45,603 bases of DNA from Methanomicrobiales archaeon. Lineage in GTDB: Archaea > Halobacteriota > Methanomicrobia > Methanomicrobiales > JACTUA01. Position numbers and translations under genes: made by a program. The stretch is from positions 1-45,603 of the forward strand of contig JAJRCO010000019.1 in assembly GCA_028678905.1 (NCBI GenBank), given 5' to 3'. Of this stretch, positions 1 to 7,492 are shown piece after piece. Position 1 is the stretch's first letter; each line of letters starts with the position of its first letter. The notes under the pieces are model-generated. The model saw only the letters and a list, made by a program, of their open reading frames with translations, had not been told where the DNA came from and made no database searches.

Positions 1-375
1 GAGGGCATCGGTCACCTGCTTCTTCACTTCATTCTGTGACATGCCCAGATTCACCGGACCGAACGCGACATCCTGATAGACAGTAGGGGCAAAGAGCTGT
101 GTGTCTGAGTTCTGGAACACAAACCCGACTTTCTTCCGTACTTCGCGAAGAGCTTTCGCATCATACCGCAAAGGGATTCCCTTCAGGAGCACGCTTCCCT
201 CGGTGGGCTGGAGTATCCCGTTACACATGAGGAGAAGGGTCGTTTTTCCTGCCCCGTTCGGGCCCACGATCGCGACCTTCGCCCCATCCTGGATCGAGAA
301 CGTGACTCCGGTCAGTGAATCGGGGCAGTTTGGGTAGGCGAAACGAACGTGGTCAAACGTGAGGATGGCAACCAT
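1..375 (-). CDS. cbiO: Cobalt ECF transporter ATPase CbiO (N-terminal part, cut by window edge)
   Basis: Only the first 125 residues are present; the gene runs off the left edge. The ATP-binding subunit energises cobalt import through the CbiMNQO energy-coupling-factor transporter at the membrane. The reverse strand from the ATG at 375 reads MVAILTFDHVRFAYP, then the Walker A motif GPNGAGKTT near residue 40, then a Q-loop region (VGFVFQNSDTQLFAPTVYQ) with the DTQLF signature typical of CbiO/EcfA. The start lies 7 nt after the cbiQ stop, so it is the last gene of the cbiM-N-Q-O unit. Walker B and the signature motif lie outside the window. Nickel as substrate is possible, but the CbiN partner and the neighbouring corrin genes favour cobalt. 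Confidence 0.9.
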   Translation of the reverse strand, partial: MVAILTFDHVRFAYPNCPDSLTGVTFSIQDGAKVAIVGPNGAGKTTLLLMCNGILQPTEGSVLLKGIPLRYDAKALREVRKKVGFVFQNSDTQLFAPTVYQDVAFGPVNLGMSQNEVKKQVTDAL

Positions 376-382
376 GATTCTC

Positions 383-1168
383 CTAAAATATCACCAGTGA
401 AGAAGAAAAATAAGACAACACGCCGCATCCCGCGAGGTAGGACACGATATACGCGATCAAGACGGGTCTCGTATTTTTTTGTTCTCCGGGGAGTTCCAGC
501 TTCCCATCATAACAGCGTGCATCCATCGCCGTGATCAGTTCTTCTCCCTGTCGCCAGGCTCTGATGAAGAGCATTCCCCCGAGCATGGCCAGAGAGTGCA
601 CCGATCTTTTCAGGGAGGTGTATCCATGGCGGATGGTCTGAGCGTTGTAGATGGAGATCACCTCCCCGACGAGAACAAAGATGAAATGGTAGATCAACAT
701 AGAGAGATCGATCACTGCCGGAGGAAGACGCAGCGAGTGCATGAAAGAAAAGATCTCGATCATGGGGGTGGACAGGGCGATGAAAAATAACGAACTCATA
801 CCCCCCAGGGTCCGGGCGATCAGGAGGAGAGCAAGGTTTGCGGAACCGGTCGTAACGGTGAGAGATATACCAGCCACCGGAAAAATGAAGAGCGGGGCGC
901 CGCCCCCGCGTACAAAGAGGATGACAAGCACTGAGAACACCGAGAAGGAAAGCGGAATGAGGAGGAGGGTGAGGTACAGGCGACCTGGAATCTTCGCAAG
1001 GAATAGGGTGACCATCGCCATTGTGCCTGCAATAAACAGAGGCGTCCAGGGTGTAGTGGAAGAAAGGGAAATCAGGATCGCTCCCAGACCCAGGAGGAGC
1101 TTAAGACGGGTATCCACGTCCCGTAGCCCGTTTGCCTGTGCATAGCCGTCAAGATACTGTTCCATCAT
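383..1168 (-). CDS. cbiQ: Cobalt ECF transporter transmembrane component CbiQ
   Basis: 261-residue T component, the membrane scaffold that couples the CbiO ATPases to the cobalt-binding CbiM. Several hydrophobic segments are visible (about residues 25-65, 70-90, 105-130, 240-255). The conserved coupling region follows the long hydrophobic stretch: an AxxxRG-like segment (AQTIRHGYTSL) near residue 178, and RAWRQGEELITAMDARCYDG near 205-225, matching the T-component coupling helices. Start is ATG 1168; a second ATG follows directly at 1165. It sits 37 nt after cbiN and 7 nt before cbiO, consistent with one operon. The length is normal for the family. Confidence 0.93.
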   Translation of the reverse strand: MMEQYLDGYAQANGLRDVDTRLKLLLGLGAILISLSSTTPWTPLFIAGTMAMVTLFLAKIPGRLYLTLLLIPLSFSVFSVLVILFVRGGGAPLFIFPVAGISLTVTTGSANLALLLIARTLGGMSSLFFIALSTPMIEIFSFMHSLRLPPAVIDLSMLIYHFIFVLVGEVISIYNAQTIRHGYTSLKRSVHSLAMLGGMLFIRAWRQGEELITAMDARCYDGKLELPGEQKNTRPVLIAYIVSYLAGCGVLSYFSSSLVIF

Positions 1169-1205
1169 AAGGATTCATTCCTCACGGGCGGTTCATATGC
1201 TCGCA

Positions 1206-1514
1206 TTATGGGGATTTCGGATGTGTCGCCTTTCCACGGTAATAGCCAAAGAAATACCCTATTACCAGAGCTCCCCCCGCTGCCTGGACACTGAATAGCA
1301 GGGATTCTATCTCTCCACTGGGCGGTTCCCAGACAGGAGTGAACCAGGGCTCGTAGCCGGAAGATTCGATGATCTGTGATGCTTTGTCGTCGGTCCCACC
1401 CCAAGCTTCTTCTTCAGGAGAGAGGGTGCGGTGGAGCTGGGCATTCTGCAGGATGAAGAGCGCGGCGAAGACGATGACGGCCAGGACGGTAATCACTTCA
1501 AGGGTATACTTCAT
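1206..1514 (-). CDS. cbiN: Cobalt transporter accessory subunit CbiN
   Basis: 102 residues with two membrane segments: one at the N-terminus (VITVLAVIVFAALFILQNA) and one near the C-terminus (LLFSVQAAGGALVIGYFFGY). Between them is a polar extracytoplasmic loop containing GTDDKASQ and YEPWF, the usual CbiN signature. CbiN helps load cobalt into CbiM. The start ATG at 1514 overlaps the cbiM stop by 4 nt (ATGA), indicating translational coupling. A longer reading of the same frame to 2009 exists but only shadows cbiM on the same strand, so I use the short start. Confidence 0.93.
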   Translation of the reverse strand: MKYTLEVITVLAVIVFAALFILQNAQLHRTLSPEEEAWGGTDDKASQIIESSGYEPWFTPVWEPPSGEIESLLFSVQAAGGALVIGYFFGYYRGKATHPKSP

Positions 1515-2206
1515 GCGAGAGACTCCTGCACTTTCTTGATCTGGTCCTTCGTCAACACACGTAGTTTCAGCAGGATATCCACCCTTGCCTGAATGATATA
1601 CTTGAACGTCAGCGCGATGATGATGCCCTCCATGATGGCGAGCGGTATCTGCGTGATCGCGAAGATTGCAGCAAAGGTAACAAACGAGGTCATGATTCCC
1701 CCGCTCTGGGCAGGAAATGCAAGTGCCAGCTGCAACGAGGTGATCACGTAGGTGAACAGATCGGTGAAGGCTGCCGCAAGAAAGACGGTAACGAAGGTGT
1801 TCAGTCCAATCGCATTGCCCCCCCGGTAGATCCCATATCCCAGGAAAGGCCCCGCGATGGCCATGGAGAATACATTCGCTCCCAGGGTGGTGAGCCCTCC
1901 GTGCGCCAGGAACAGGGCCTGGTAGAGGAGGACGATGACCCCCATTACCGAGGTCAGGAAGGGACCGAAAAGGATGGCTCCCAATCCGGTACCTGTCGGA
2001 TGAGAGCAACTGCCGGTCACTGAGGGGAGTTTCAGAGAGGAGAGAACGAAGATAAATGCACCGGCGACGGCAAGGAGAGGAAGCGAATCCCGGTGCTCTC
2101 TGGTGAGACGATTAAGGAGGAGGACCCCATAGGCGACAAAGGGGAGCGCGATGATGTACCAGAATATGCACCAGAACAGGGGAAGGAACCCCTCCATGAT
2201 ATGCAT
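1511..2206 (-). CDS. cbiM: Cobalt ECF transporter substrate-binding component CbiM
   Basis: 231-residue membrane protein beginning MHIMEGFLP. In the CbiM/NikM family the N-terminal Met and His2 coordinate the metal, so the exposed MHI N-terminus is functionally important and fixes the start at 2206. Further family motifs are SSLKLPSVTGSCSHPTGTGL near residues 56-75 (the second metal-ligand His region) and ALFLAHGGLTTLGANVFSM. About six to seven hydrophobic helices are visible. It is the first gene of the minus-strand unit cbiM-N-Q-O. A 10-bp inverted repeat lies just upstream at 2228-2249 and may be its operator. Confidence 0.94.
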   Translation of the reverse strand: MHIMEGFLPLFWCIFWYIIALPFVAYGVLLLNRLTREHRDSLPLLAVAGAFIFVLSSLKLPSVTGSCSHPTGTGLGAILFGPFLTSVMGVIVLLYQALFLAHGGLTTLGANVFSMAIAGPFLGYGIYRGGNAIGLNTFVTVFLAAAFTDLFTYVITSLQLALAFPAQSGGIMTSFVTFAAIFAITQIPLAIMEGIIIALTFKYIIQARVDILLKLRVLTKDQIKKVQESLA

Positions 2207-2227
2207 GTCAAGTCAACTTGTCTTAAG

Positions 2228-2249
2228 TAAATAAGAATTTTCTTATTTA
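2228..2249. promoter_or_regulatory. Inverted repeat at the cbiM promoter (candidate operator)
   Basis: Perfect 10-bp arms TAAATAAGAA and TTCTTATTTA are separated by TT, 22-43 bp upstream of the cbiM start codon, in the interval where the TATA box and transcription start of the minus-strand cbiM unit should lie. A shorter inverted repeat (CAAGT-CA-ACTTG) follows at 2209-2220. Position and symmetry fit a dimeric metal-responsive repressor; which protein binds it cannot be told from the sequence. Confidence 0.5.
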
Positions 2250-2350
2250 TTGTTATCTTTTACTGTGCAAGGTGGTTTTTCCCGGGATACTATCGGAGAT
2301 AGCGAACCAATAAGGCAAAAAACAGAAGAAATCTATATACAGTATCCTGC

Positions 2351-2941
2351 TTATGGGCGGAATGTTCCGATTACCAGACTGAACAGAGAGGATATCTTTT
2401 GTGGCGGTGAATCTGTTGAACCCACCGCAATTCTCTCTTCGGGGTATCCGAGGTTTTCACAGACCGCGAGATCGCAGGAGATACCGCTTTTGCACAGGAA
2501 TTCCGCACAGCCTTTGATGTCAAACTGTGGGTCTGCCAGAAGGAATACCACTTTTCCCTGCAGAATCTCCTTACGGAGGATCTCCAGTGGCTGTTGACGA
2601 TCCTTTGCATGGGCGGAAAGCGCGACAACCCGCAGCCAGGAGATCTTCAGCCGTGCACACGCGAGCTGCAGAGAGGATATTCCAGGAATAATTTCGCCGT
2701 CAAGGTATCCCAACCCCCCGAACAGGGGATCCCCCGTGGATAACACGACTGCATCCTCCTCATGAAGATCCCGGAGAGTCTGGTAATCTGCGATTTTGTG
2801 GATCTCACAGTATGGCATAAGATACAACATGGCAAGGGTGATCGCCCGTTCGGAACCGTAGCATTTTTTTGCTCCCCGGATGGCGGCTATAGCCGCTTCC
2901 GTGAGCATCCCCGGACCGCACCCCACCCCCACGATCTTCAT
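2351..2941 (-). CDS. cbiE: Cobalt-precorrin-7 C5-methyltransferase CbiE
   Basis: 196 residues of the tetrapyrrole SAM-methyltransferase fold. It starts MKIVGVGCGPGMLTEAA, the N-terminal glycine-rich motif, and has STGDPLFGG (residues 69-77), the second conserved loop contacting SAM. CbiE methylates C5 of cobalt-precorrin-7; in many bacteria it is fused to CbiT, but here CbiT is a separate gene at the other end of the operon. The start overlaps the cbiD stop by 4 nt. It is the last gene of the cbiT-L-F-G-H-C-D-E unit, 145 nt before the separately promoted cbiM unit. Confidence 0.92.
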   Translation of the reverse strand: MKIVGVGCGPGMLTEAAIAAIRGAKKCYGSERAITLAMLYLMPYCEIHKIADYQTLRDLHEEDAVVLSTGDPLFGGLGYLDGEIIPGISSLQLACARLKISWLRVVALSAHAKDRQQPLEILRKEILQGKVVFLLADPQFDIKGCAEFLCKSGISCDLAVCENLGYPEERIAVGSTDSPPQKISSLFSLVIGTFRP

Positions 2942-3942
2942 CCACTATCCCCCACGATCGCACCATCCCGAGAGAACAGAACGACCCGTACCCCCGGCAT
3001 CTCCCTTTTGAATGACTCCAGCGCCTTTCGCATTGCCGGGTAAAAATCCGGTGAACTGCCGAATTCCTCGATGGTGGCGTATCCTGTTCCCTCCAGGATA
3101 TGGGGATCGATCGCCCGCAGGATCAGCCCCGGAAGACCACAGAGGATCGGCGATCCATGTGCATGCATCAGGGCTTCCCGGATGCCGCTTCCGACCAGGA
3201 TCACCTCCTGGTCGGGAAAAAACAGTTTCGCATAGCGGAGGCCCAGGCGGCCCGTTGTGAGCACCGGGTGTTCTATAGTGGCCAGTCGCTCGTACACTGA
3301 ATCCCGCAGGTGCACATCCCAGGGTTCCACCAGGCCGGTCGTCCCCAGAATGGAGATCCCTCCCCCAATACCCACTCGGGCATTGAGGGTGTGTGCGGCC
3401 AGTGCGGGTCCTTCGGGGATAGACAGCACCACTTCGATACCCGGCAATCCCGCGAGATCGACGGCTTCCTTGATCGCTTTCAGGATACTCTCTCGGGCAA
3501 CCACACTGATCGCCGGATCCCCGATACGGAACCGGGGGGTGCCGCGGGCATACCGCCCGATACCGGTACCGGCCACAAGAGTGATTCCCTCCCGCACCGA
3601 AACCTGGGCAAGGATCTCCACACCCGCGGTGACATCTATCTCGTGATCACCGCCGTCTTTTACGCAGGACGCAAAACCACCTTCCGCGGTGACGGGCAGG
3701 ATCGCCTCGATTCCGCAGGGGAGGGTGAGGGAGACCTCCCGCACCGCTTTCCCCAGGGACAGAACCGCTGCCTTCGCCGCGGCTGCCGCAGTGGTACCGG
3801 TCGTAAACCCCCGCCGCAGCACCTTCCCGGAGGCGGTGAGGACCGCGAAACCGCGAGCGACCTCTTCCAGCTGCTCCGGGGTCCTGCACCGTTCCACCCA
3901 GGCTTCCGGATAGATGAAGCCCGTCACCGGATCACGGATCAT
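2938..3942 (-). CDS. cbiD: Cobalt-precorrin-5B C1-methyltransferase CbiD
   Basis: 334 residues. CbiD methylates C1 of cobalt-precorrin-5B and is unrelated to the other corrin methyltransferases. The diagnostic N-terminal motif RRGFTTGTTAAAAAKAA occurs at about residues 43-59; many homologues have Cys where this one has the last Thr of TTGTT. Other family features are KDGGDHEIDVTAG (about 95-107), GTGIGRYARGTPRF, and the C-terminal half with LTTGRLGLRYAK. The start at 3942 overlaps the cbiC 3' end by 11 nt and the stop overlaps the cbiE start by 4 nt, so the three genes are very likely translated in a coupled way. Confidence 0.94.
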   Translation of the reverse strand: MIRDPVTGFIYPEAWVERCRTPEQLEEVARGFAVLTASGKVLRRGFTTGTTAAAAAKAAVLSLGKAVREVSLTLPCGIEAILPVTAEGGFASCVKDGGDHEIDVTAGVEILAQVSVREGITLVAGTGIGRYARGTPRFRIGDPAISVVARESILKAIKEAVDLAGLPGIEVVLSIPEGPALAAHTLNARVGIGGGISILGTTGLVEPWDVHLRDSVYERLATIEHPVLTTGRLGLRYAKLFFPDQEVILVGSGIREALMHAHGSPILCGLPGLILRAIDPHILEGTGYATIEEFGSSPDFYPAMRKALESFKREMPGVRVVLFSRDGAIVGDSG

Positions 3943-4600
3943 GGTGCTCCCCGCAGAATATTTCGATGATCTCGTTCATCGCGGCCACCGCTACCGGAGT
4001 TCCTCCCCGGGTGCCCTGGGTGGAGATGGAGGGGAGGGGCAGAGTGCGCAGCAGTTCTTTGGACTCCGCCGCGTTGACGAAACCCACCGGAGTCCCGATA
4101 ATGAGCGCCGGGGCGACCCCTTCCTTCGTCATGCCGCACAGTGAGAGCAGAGCAGACGGGGCGTTCCCGATGACCACGATCGCACCGGACAGCCTCTCAC
4201 GGAGGGAGAGGAATCCGGCGGAGGTCCGGGTGATGCCCTGTGAAAAAGCCTGATCAGATCCAAAATCCAAGGCACAGAGGACCGGACTGTGATGGCCTTT
4301 CTTCTGGATTCCGACCTGCACCATGCGGATGTCGGTGAGGATAGGGGCTCCGGCCTCAAGCGCTCGTATTCCTGCAGTAATGGGGTCGTGGGAGAAACGC
4401 AGGAGATCGGCCATAGAAAAATCCCCCACCGCCACCGAGCACCGCTGCCGGATGCGGTCTTCCGCGGTCGCGTTTCCGATCTCCTGCCGGGCCAGCATTC
4501 GGCTACAGCGGGAGATCTTGTAGGCCTCCCGGGTCTCTGCACCCAGGTCAGTATGTGTATTTCCGGTGGTATCCCCGTGGCGTGATGATTCCTCTGACAT
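3932..4600 (-). CDS. cbiC: Cobalt-precorrin-8 methylmutase CbiC (catalytic His position is Val)
   Basis: 222 residues. The enzyme moves the C11 methyl group to C12 to give cobyrinic acid. Recognisable family blocks are ALEAGAPILTDIRMV, VVIGNAPSALLSL and GTPVGFVNAAESKELL, followed by a glycine-rich TQGTRGGTPVA segment. Aligned without gaps to CobH from the GAPIL block backward, the position of the catalytic His43 (RMVHACG in CobH) is Val56 here (RCSVAVGD). This could be an archaeal subgroup feature or an altered mechanism. The chosen start gives a 53-nt overlap with cbiH; a later ATG (residue 35) would cut into the conserved N-terminal helix. Confidence 0.88.
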   Translation of the reverse strand: MSEESSRHGDTTGNTHTDLGAETREAYKISRCSRMLARQEIGNATAEDRIRQRCSVAVGDFSMADLLRFSHDPITAGIRALEAGAPILTDIRMVQVGIQKKGHHSPVLCALDFGSDQAFSQGITRTSAGFLSLRERLSGAIVVIGNAPSALLSLCGMTKEGVAPALIIGTPVGFVNAAESKELLRTLPLPSISTQGTRGGTPVAVAAMNEIIEIFCGEHHDP

Positions 4601-5327
4601 CTGAACCCCTCCTCCATATCCTCGTCTCTTCTCCTCCGATGATTACCGTGGAATGCATATCGATCCGATCCAGGTTCTCCCGCATACCACCCAGCGTCGT
4701 CACCAGCACCTCTTCTTCCTCCCGGTAGGCATTCCGGACCACACCTACAGGAACCGTATCGGCGAGGTGTTTTCCGGCGATTTCCAGTGCTTTCTGGAGG
4801 TTATCCGGCCGTCCTCTGCTCCGTGGGTTGTAGAGGGCTACCGGCACACCCATGGAAAAGGCGTGCCCGAGGCGCTGTTCGATCTTCTCCCAGGGAGTAA
4901 GCAGATCTGAAAGGCTGATCACTACGAAATCCCCGGAAAGGGGCGATCCCAGTCTGGAAGCGGCCGCCTGGGCGGCGGTAATGCCGGGGATGATCTCCAG
5001 CCGAACGTCAATCCCCTGGCGTTCGATAACCTCGAGCACAATGGAGGCCATCCCGTAGACACCGGCATCTCCTCCGGAGACCAGGGATACGACGTGGATG
5101 CCGGCGAGCTTGATGGATTGCTCCGCTCTCTCCACTTCCTTCCCCATGGAGCTCCGTATCACCTGTTTTCCTGCGATCAGGGGGTCCAGGAAATCCAGGT
5201 ACACACCGTTGCCCAGGATGTATGTTGATTCCTCGAGTGCCATCCTCGCCCTTTCGGTCAGAAGGGATAGGTCCCCCGGACCGGTCCCTACCAGGTAGAG
5301 TTTTCCCTGTTCACCGGGCGATGGCAA
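4548..5327 (-). CDS. cbiH: Cobalt-precorrin-3 C17-methyltransferase CbiH
   Basis: 259 residues of the tetrapyrrole methylase family (CbiH/CobJ). The N-terminal motif LYLVGTGPGDLSLLT is followed by a C17-methyltransferase-typical YILGNGVYLDFLDPLI and SSMGKEVERAEQSI. The SAM-contact loop is VSLVSGGDAGVYGMA near residues 80-95, and the C-terminal half carries VALYNPRSRGRPDNLQKA and TVIIGGEETR. In the anaerobic pathway this enzyme methylates C17 and drives ring contraction. It overlaps cbiG upstream by 17 nt and cbiC downstream by 53 nt. The length is typical for a single-domain CbiH. Confidence 0.93.
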   Translation of the reverse strand: MPSPGEQGKLYLVGTGPGDLSLLTERARMALEESTYILGNGVYLDFLDPLIAGKQVIRSSMGKEVERAEQSIKLAGIHVVSLVSGGDAGVYGMASIVLEVIERQGIDVRLEIIPGITAAQAAASRLGSPLSGDFVVISLSDLLTPWEKIEQRLGHAFSMGVPVALYNPRSRGRPDNLQKALEIAGKHLADTVPVGVVRNAYREEEEVLVTTLGGMRENLDRIDMHSTVIIGGEETRIWRRGSDVRGIITPRGYHRKYTY

Positions 5328-6183
5328 CGGTCACACCTCCATACACCGTCTTAAATAGCACCAGGTTCTTATGGCGGGACAAGGCCAGGGCGCACGGCTC
5401 CGCCACTCCCACCAGCCCGATATCGCCGGCCCGGGAAACAGAGATCGTTTTCTGTTCGTTGATGATTCGGTCATCGAGATACACCAGCGTACCGGAAAGA
5501 TCTGCGATCGCCTCTTCCAGGCCTCTTTCTCCTTTCTTCTTCTCTGTGGTGACATAGGCAAAGATCCTTTCACGATCGATGCTGGCATCGGTAAAAGCCT
5601 TTCCGAGGGCGGTGATTACCTCATCCTTCCGAATACCTTTGCGGCAGCCAATCCCCACTATAAATTCTCCTCTGCGCAGGAGGACAGAGACCCGGGGACC
5701 GGCAATCACCACCCCAGGCCCGGGCACCGGGTAGACCTGCACATCTCCCTCCAAGATCGCCCCATTCACCGCCCGGGTGGAGTCGCGGTTCAGGATTTCG
5801 GTAGAGGTCCTGTCGGCAATAGCCTCCACTGATTCTTTTCCCATCGCCTCGGTCGCAGTGGTGATCACCGGGATCAGACCTGCCCCCGCGAGCTCTTTTG
5901 CCAGGGCATTGGCCCCGTGGTGACCTCCCAGCAGCGGGATCGCATACCGCAGGTTGGGACTGATCACCACGACGGCAGGGTCCTCCCACTTGTTCCGGAT
6001 CTCCGGGGCCATTGCCCGGACAACGATTCCCGCCGCCATGATCGCGACAATCTTCCGGTAGGTATGGAACACCTCCCGGAAATTCTCCCGGGAATACTCC
6101 TTTCTGTCCGCATTCAGGTACTGCGCGATGCGATCCGCATCTTCGGAGGAATGCGGCAGGGAAAGAACCACTGTGTCGGTCAT
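5311..6183 (-). CDS. cbiG: Cobalt-precorrin-5A hydrolase CbiG
   Basis: 290 residues from ATG 6183. CbiG opens the delta-lactone of cobalt-precorrin-5A and releases acetaldehyde. The N-terminal domain shows IVAIMAAGIVVRAMAP and the middle shows PLLGGHHGANALAKEL, the CbiG signature. The C-terminal domain begins with VGIGCRKGIRKDEV and ends SRHKNLVLFKTVYGGVTVAIAR. The start overlaps the cbiF stop by 4 nt (ATGA), which is why I prefer it to an upstream ATG in the same frame at 6327. Its 3' end overlaps cbiH by 17 nt. Confidence 0.93.
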   Translation of the reverse strand: MTDTVVLSLPHSSEDADRIAQYLNADRKEYSRENFREVFHTYRKIVAIMAAGIVVRAMAPEIRNKWEDPAVVVISPNLRYAIPLLGGHHGANALAKELAGAGLIPVITTATEAMGKESVEAIADRTSTEILNRDSTRAVNGAILEGDVQVYPVPGPGVVIAGPRVSVLLRRGEFIVGIGCRKGIRKDEVITALGKAFTDASIDRERIFAYVTTEKKKGERGLEEAIADLSGTLVYLDDRIINEQKTISVSRAGDIGLVGVAEPCALALSRHKNLVLFKTVYGGVTVAIAR

Positions 6184-6899
6184 GAGTACAGCACCGACCG
6201 CGAATACGACATGCCCGGATCTACTACCTGTCCGATGATGATCAGGGCCGATCGGTCGATCTCCGCCTCTTTTACTCTCTCCGCAATATCGGCGACCGTC
6301 CCTTTCACGATCTTCTGGTCTTTCCACGAGGCATGGTACACTACTGCTACCGGCGTATCGGGCATGAATTCGGTGCGGGAGAAGATATCAGCGATTTTTT
6401 CGGTGCCCAGGAATATCACCACGGTTGCTGCGAATCGCGAAAGCGCCCTCAGATCATCACGTTCCAGGGTCTGGCCTGCAGGACGGGTGATAATCAGGGT
6501 GTCGGCGACGCCTTTCAGGGTGAGCTGGGTCTGCAGGGCGGCCGCGGCGCCGAAGAGGGAGGAGACACCGGGCACGATCTCCGCACCGATACCCTTTTTC
6601 TTGAGCTCGGCGATCTGCTCCACGATTGCCCCATACAGCGAAGGGTCCCCGGAATGAAGTCTGACCACCAGCTTACCCGCCCATACCCCGGACTCCATGG
6701 TCTGCAGCAGTTCCTCCAGATGCATCCCCCAGCTGTCAAGCTTCTCGGGAGCTGGAGAGCGAGCTACCAGTTCGGGGTTGACCAGCGATCCTGTGTAGAT
6801 GAGCAGATCCGCCCTCCGCACCAGGTCCATCCCCTTTACCGTGATCAGGTCAGGGTCCCCCGGACCGGCACCAACAAAATATACTCGCTTCATCGCCAT
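6180..6899 (-). CDS. cbiF: Cobalt-precorrin-4 C11-methyltransferase CbiF
   Basis: 239 residues. It begins with the SAM methylase loop VYFVGAGPGDPDLITVKG, then YTGSLVNPELV, which distinguishes CbiF/CobM. The second SAM loop VVRLHSGDPSLYGAI lies near residues 78-92, followed by EIVPGVSSLFGAAAAL and LIITRPAGQT. CbiF methylates C11 of cobalt-precorrin-4. The start region MAMKRVYF gives two closely spaced ATGs (6899 and 6893). The gene overlaps the cbiL 3' end by 10 nt and cbiG by 4 nt. Confidence 0.95.
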   Translation of the reverse strand: MAMKRVYFVGAGPGDPDLITVKGMDLVRRADLLIYTGSLVNPELVARSPAPEKLDSWGMHLEELLQTMESGVWAGKLVVRLHSGDPSLYGAIVEQIAELKKKGIGAEIVPGVSSLFGAAAALQTQLTLKGVADTLIITRPAGQTLERDDLRALSRFAATVVIFLGTEKIADIFSRTEFMPDTPVAVVYHASWKDQKIVKGTVADIAERVKEAEIDRSALIIIGQVVDPGMSYSRSVLYS

Positions 6900-7492
6900 G
6901 CCACCATAATGCTCAGGTAATCGCTTGTCTCTGGAAACTCCTCTTCCCGATACACCTTTTCATTGTCCAAGAAGATCCGCTCCACCAGCACGAAATGGAG
7001 GTATCCCTCGTGCCGCAGCTTCTCCACCGTCTCACGGGGCTTCCGCACTTTCAGGAATATCTTCGCGGAGGGTTCCGATCCATCGGATACAATGAAACTG
7101 TTGGAAATGGGGATGCCGGCCACGGCCGCGCAGGCGGTGATGGCGCTCACCCCCGGTTCCGCCCGGCAACAGATGTCCGGATGCCGTGCCGCCATTACCG
7201 TGCATAACCGTGAAAACGTGGAGAAGAAATTTGGATCCCCAAGGAGCGCGAAAATGGCGATCCCGTCTCGGGCAGCGGCCGCGATCCGGTCCGCATTTCC
7301 GTGCAGGCACCGCTCGATCGCCTCTTCATCATCTGTCATGGGAAAGGGGAGGATAGTTGCCGTCCGATAGGGTGCGACCAGCTGTGCGGCCAGCTTCCCG
7401 GGGACGAAGACTGCGTCAGCCTCTCGCAGCAGCCGTACCGCCCGGAGGGTGAGAAGTTCCGGGTTCCCGGGGCCAAGGCCCAGCCCGATCAG
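6890..7492 (-). CDS. cbiL: Cobalt-precorrin-2 C20-methyltransferase CbiL (no standard start codon)
   Basis: The reading frame encodes the conserved N-terminal methylase loop LIGLGLGPGNPELLTLRAV upstream of the first ATG at 7339, so the protein must start earlier. No ATG, GTG or TTG exists there in frame. The best candidate is a CTG at 7492, whose last two bases form the first two bases of the cbiT stop (CTGA, mirroring the ATGA overlaps elsewhere in this operon). It is preceded 7 nt upstream by a GGAGAT ribosome-binding match. This start gives 200 residues, normal for CbiL, with ALLGDPNFFSTFSRL as second SAM loop and RAEPGVSAITACAA. Function is confident; the start is not. A truncated protein from 7339 would lack the SAM loop. 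Confidence 0.8.
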   Translation of the reverse strand: MIGLGLGPGNPELLTLRAVRLLREADAVFVPGKLAAQLVAPYRTATILPFPMTDDEEAIERCLHGNADRIAAAARDGIAIFALLGDPNFFSTFSRLCTVMAARHPDICCRAEPGVSAITACAAVAGIPISNSFIVSDGSEPSAKIFLKVRKPRETVEKLRHEGYLHFVLVERIFLDNEKVYREEEFPETSDYLSIMVAWR

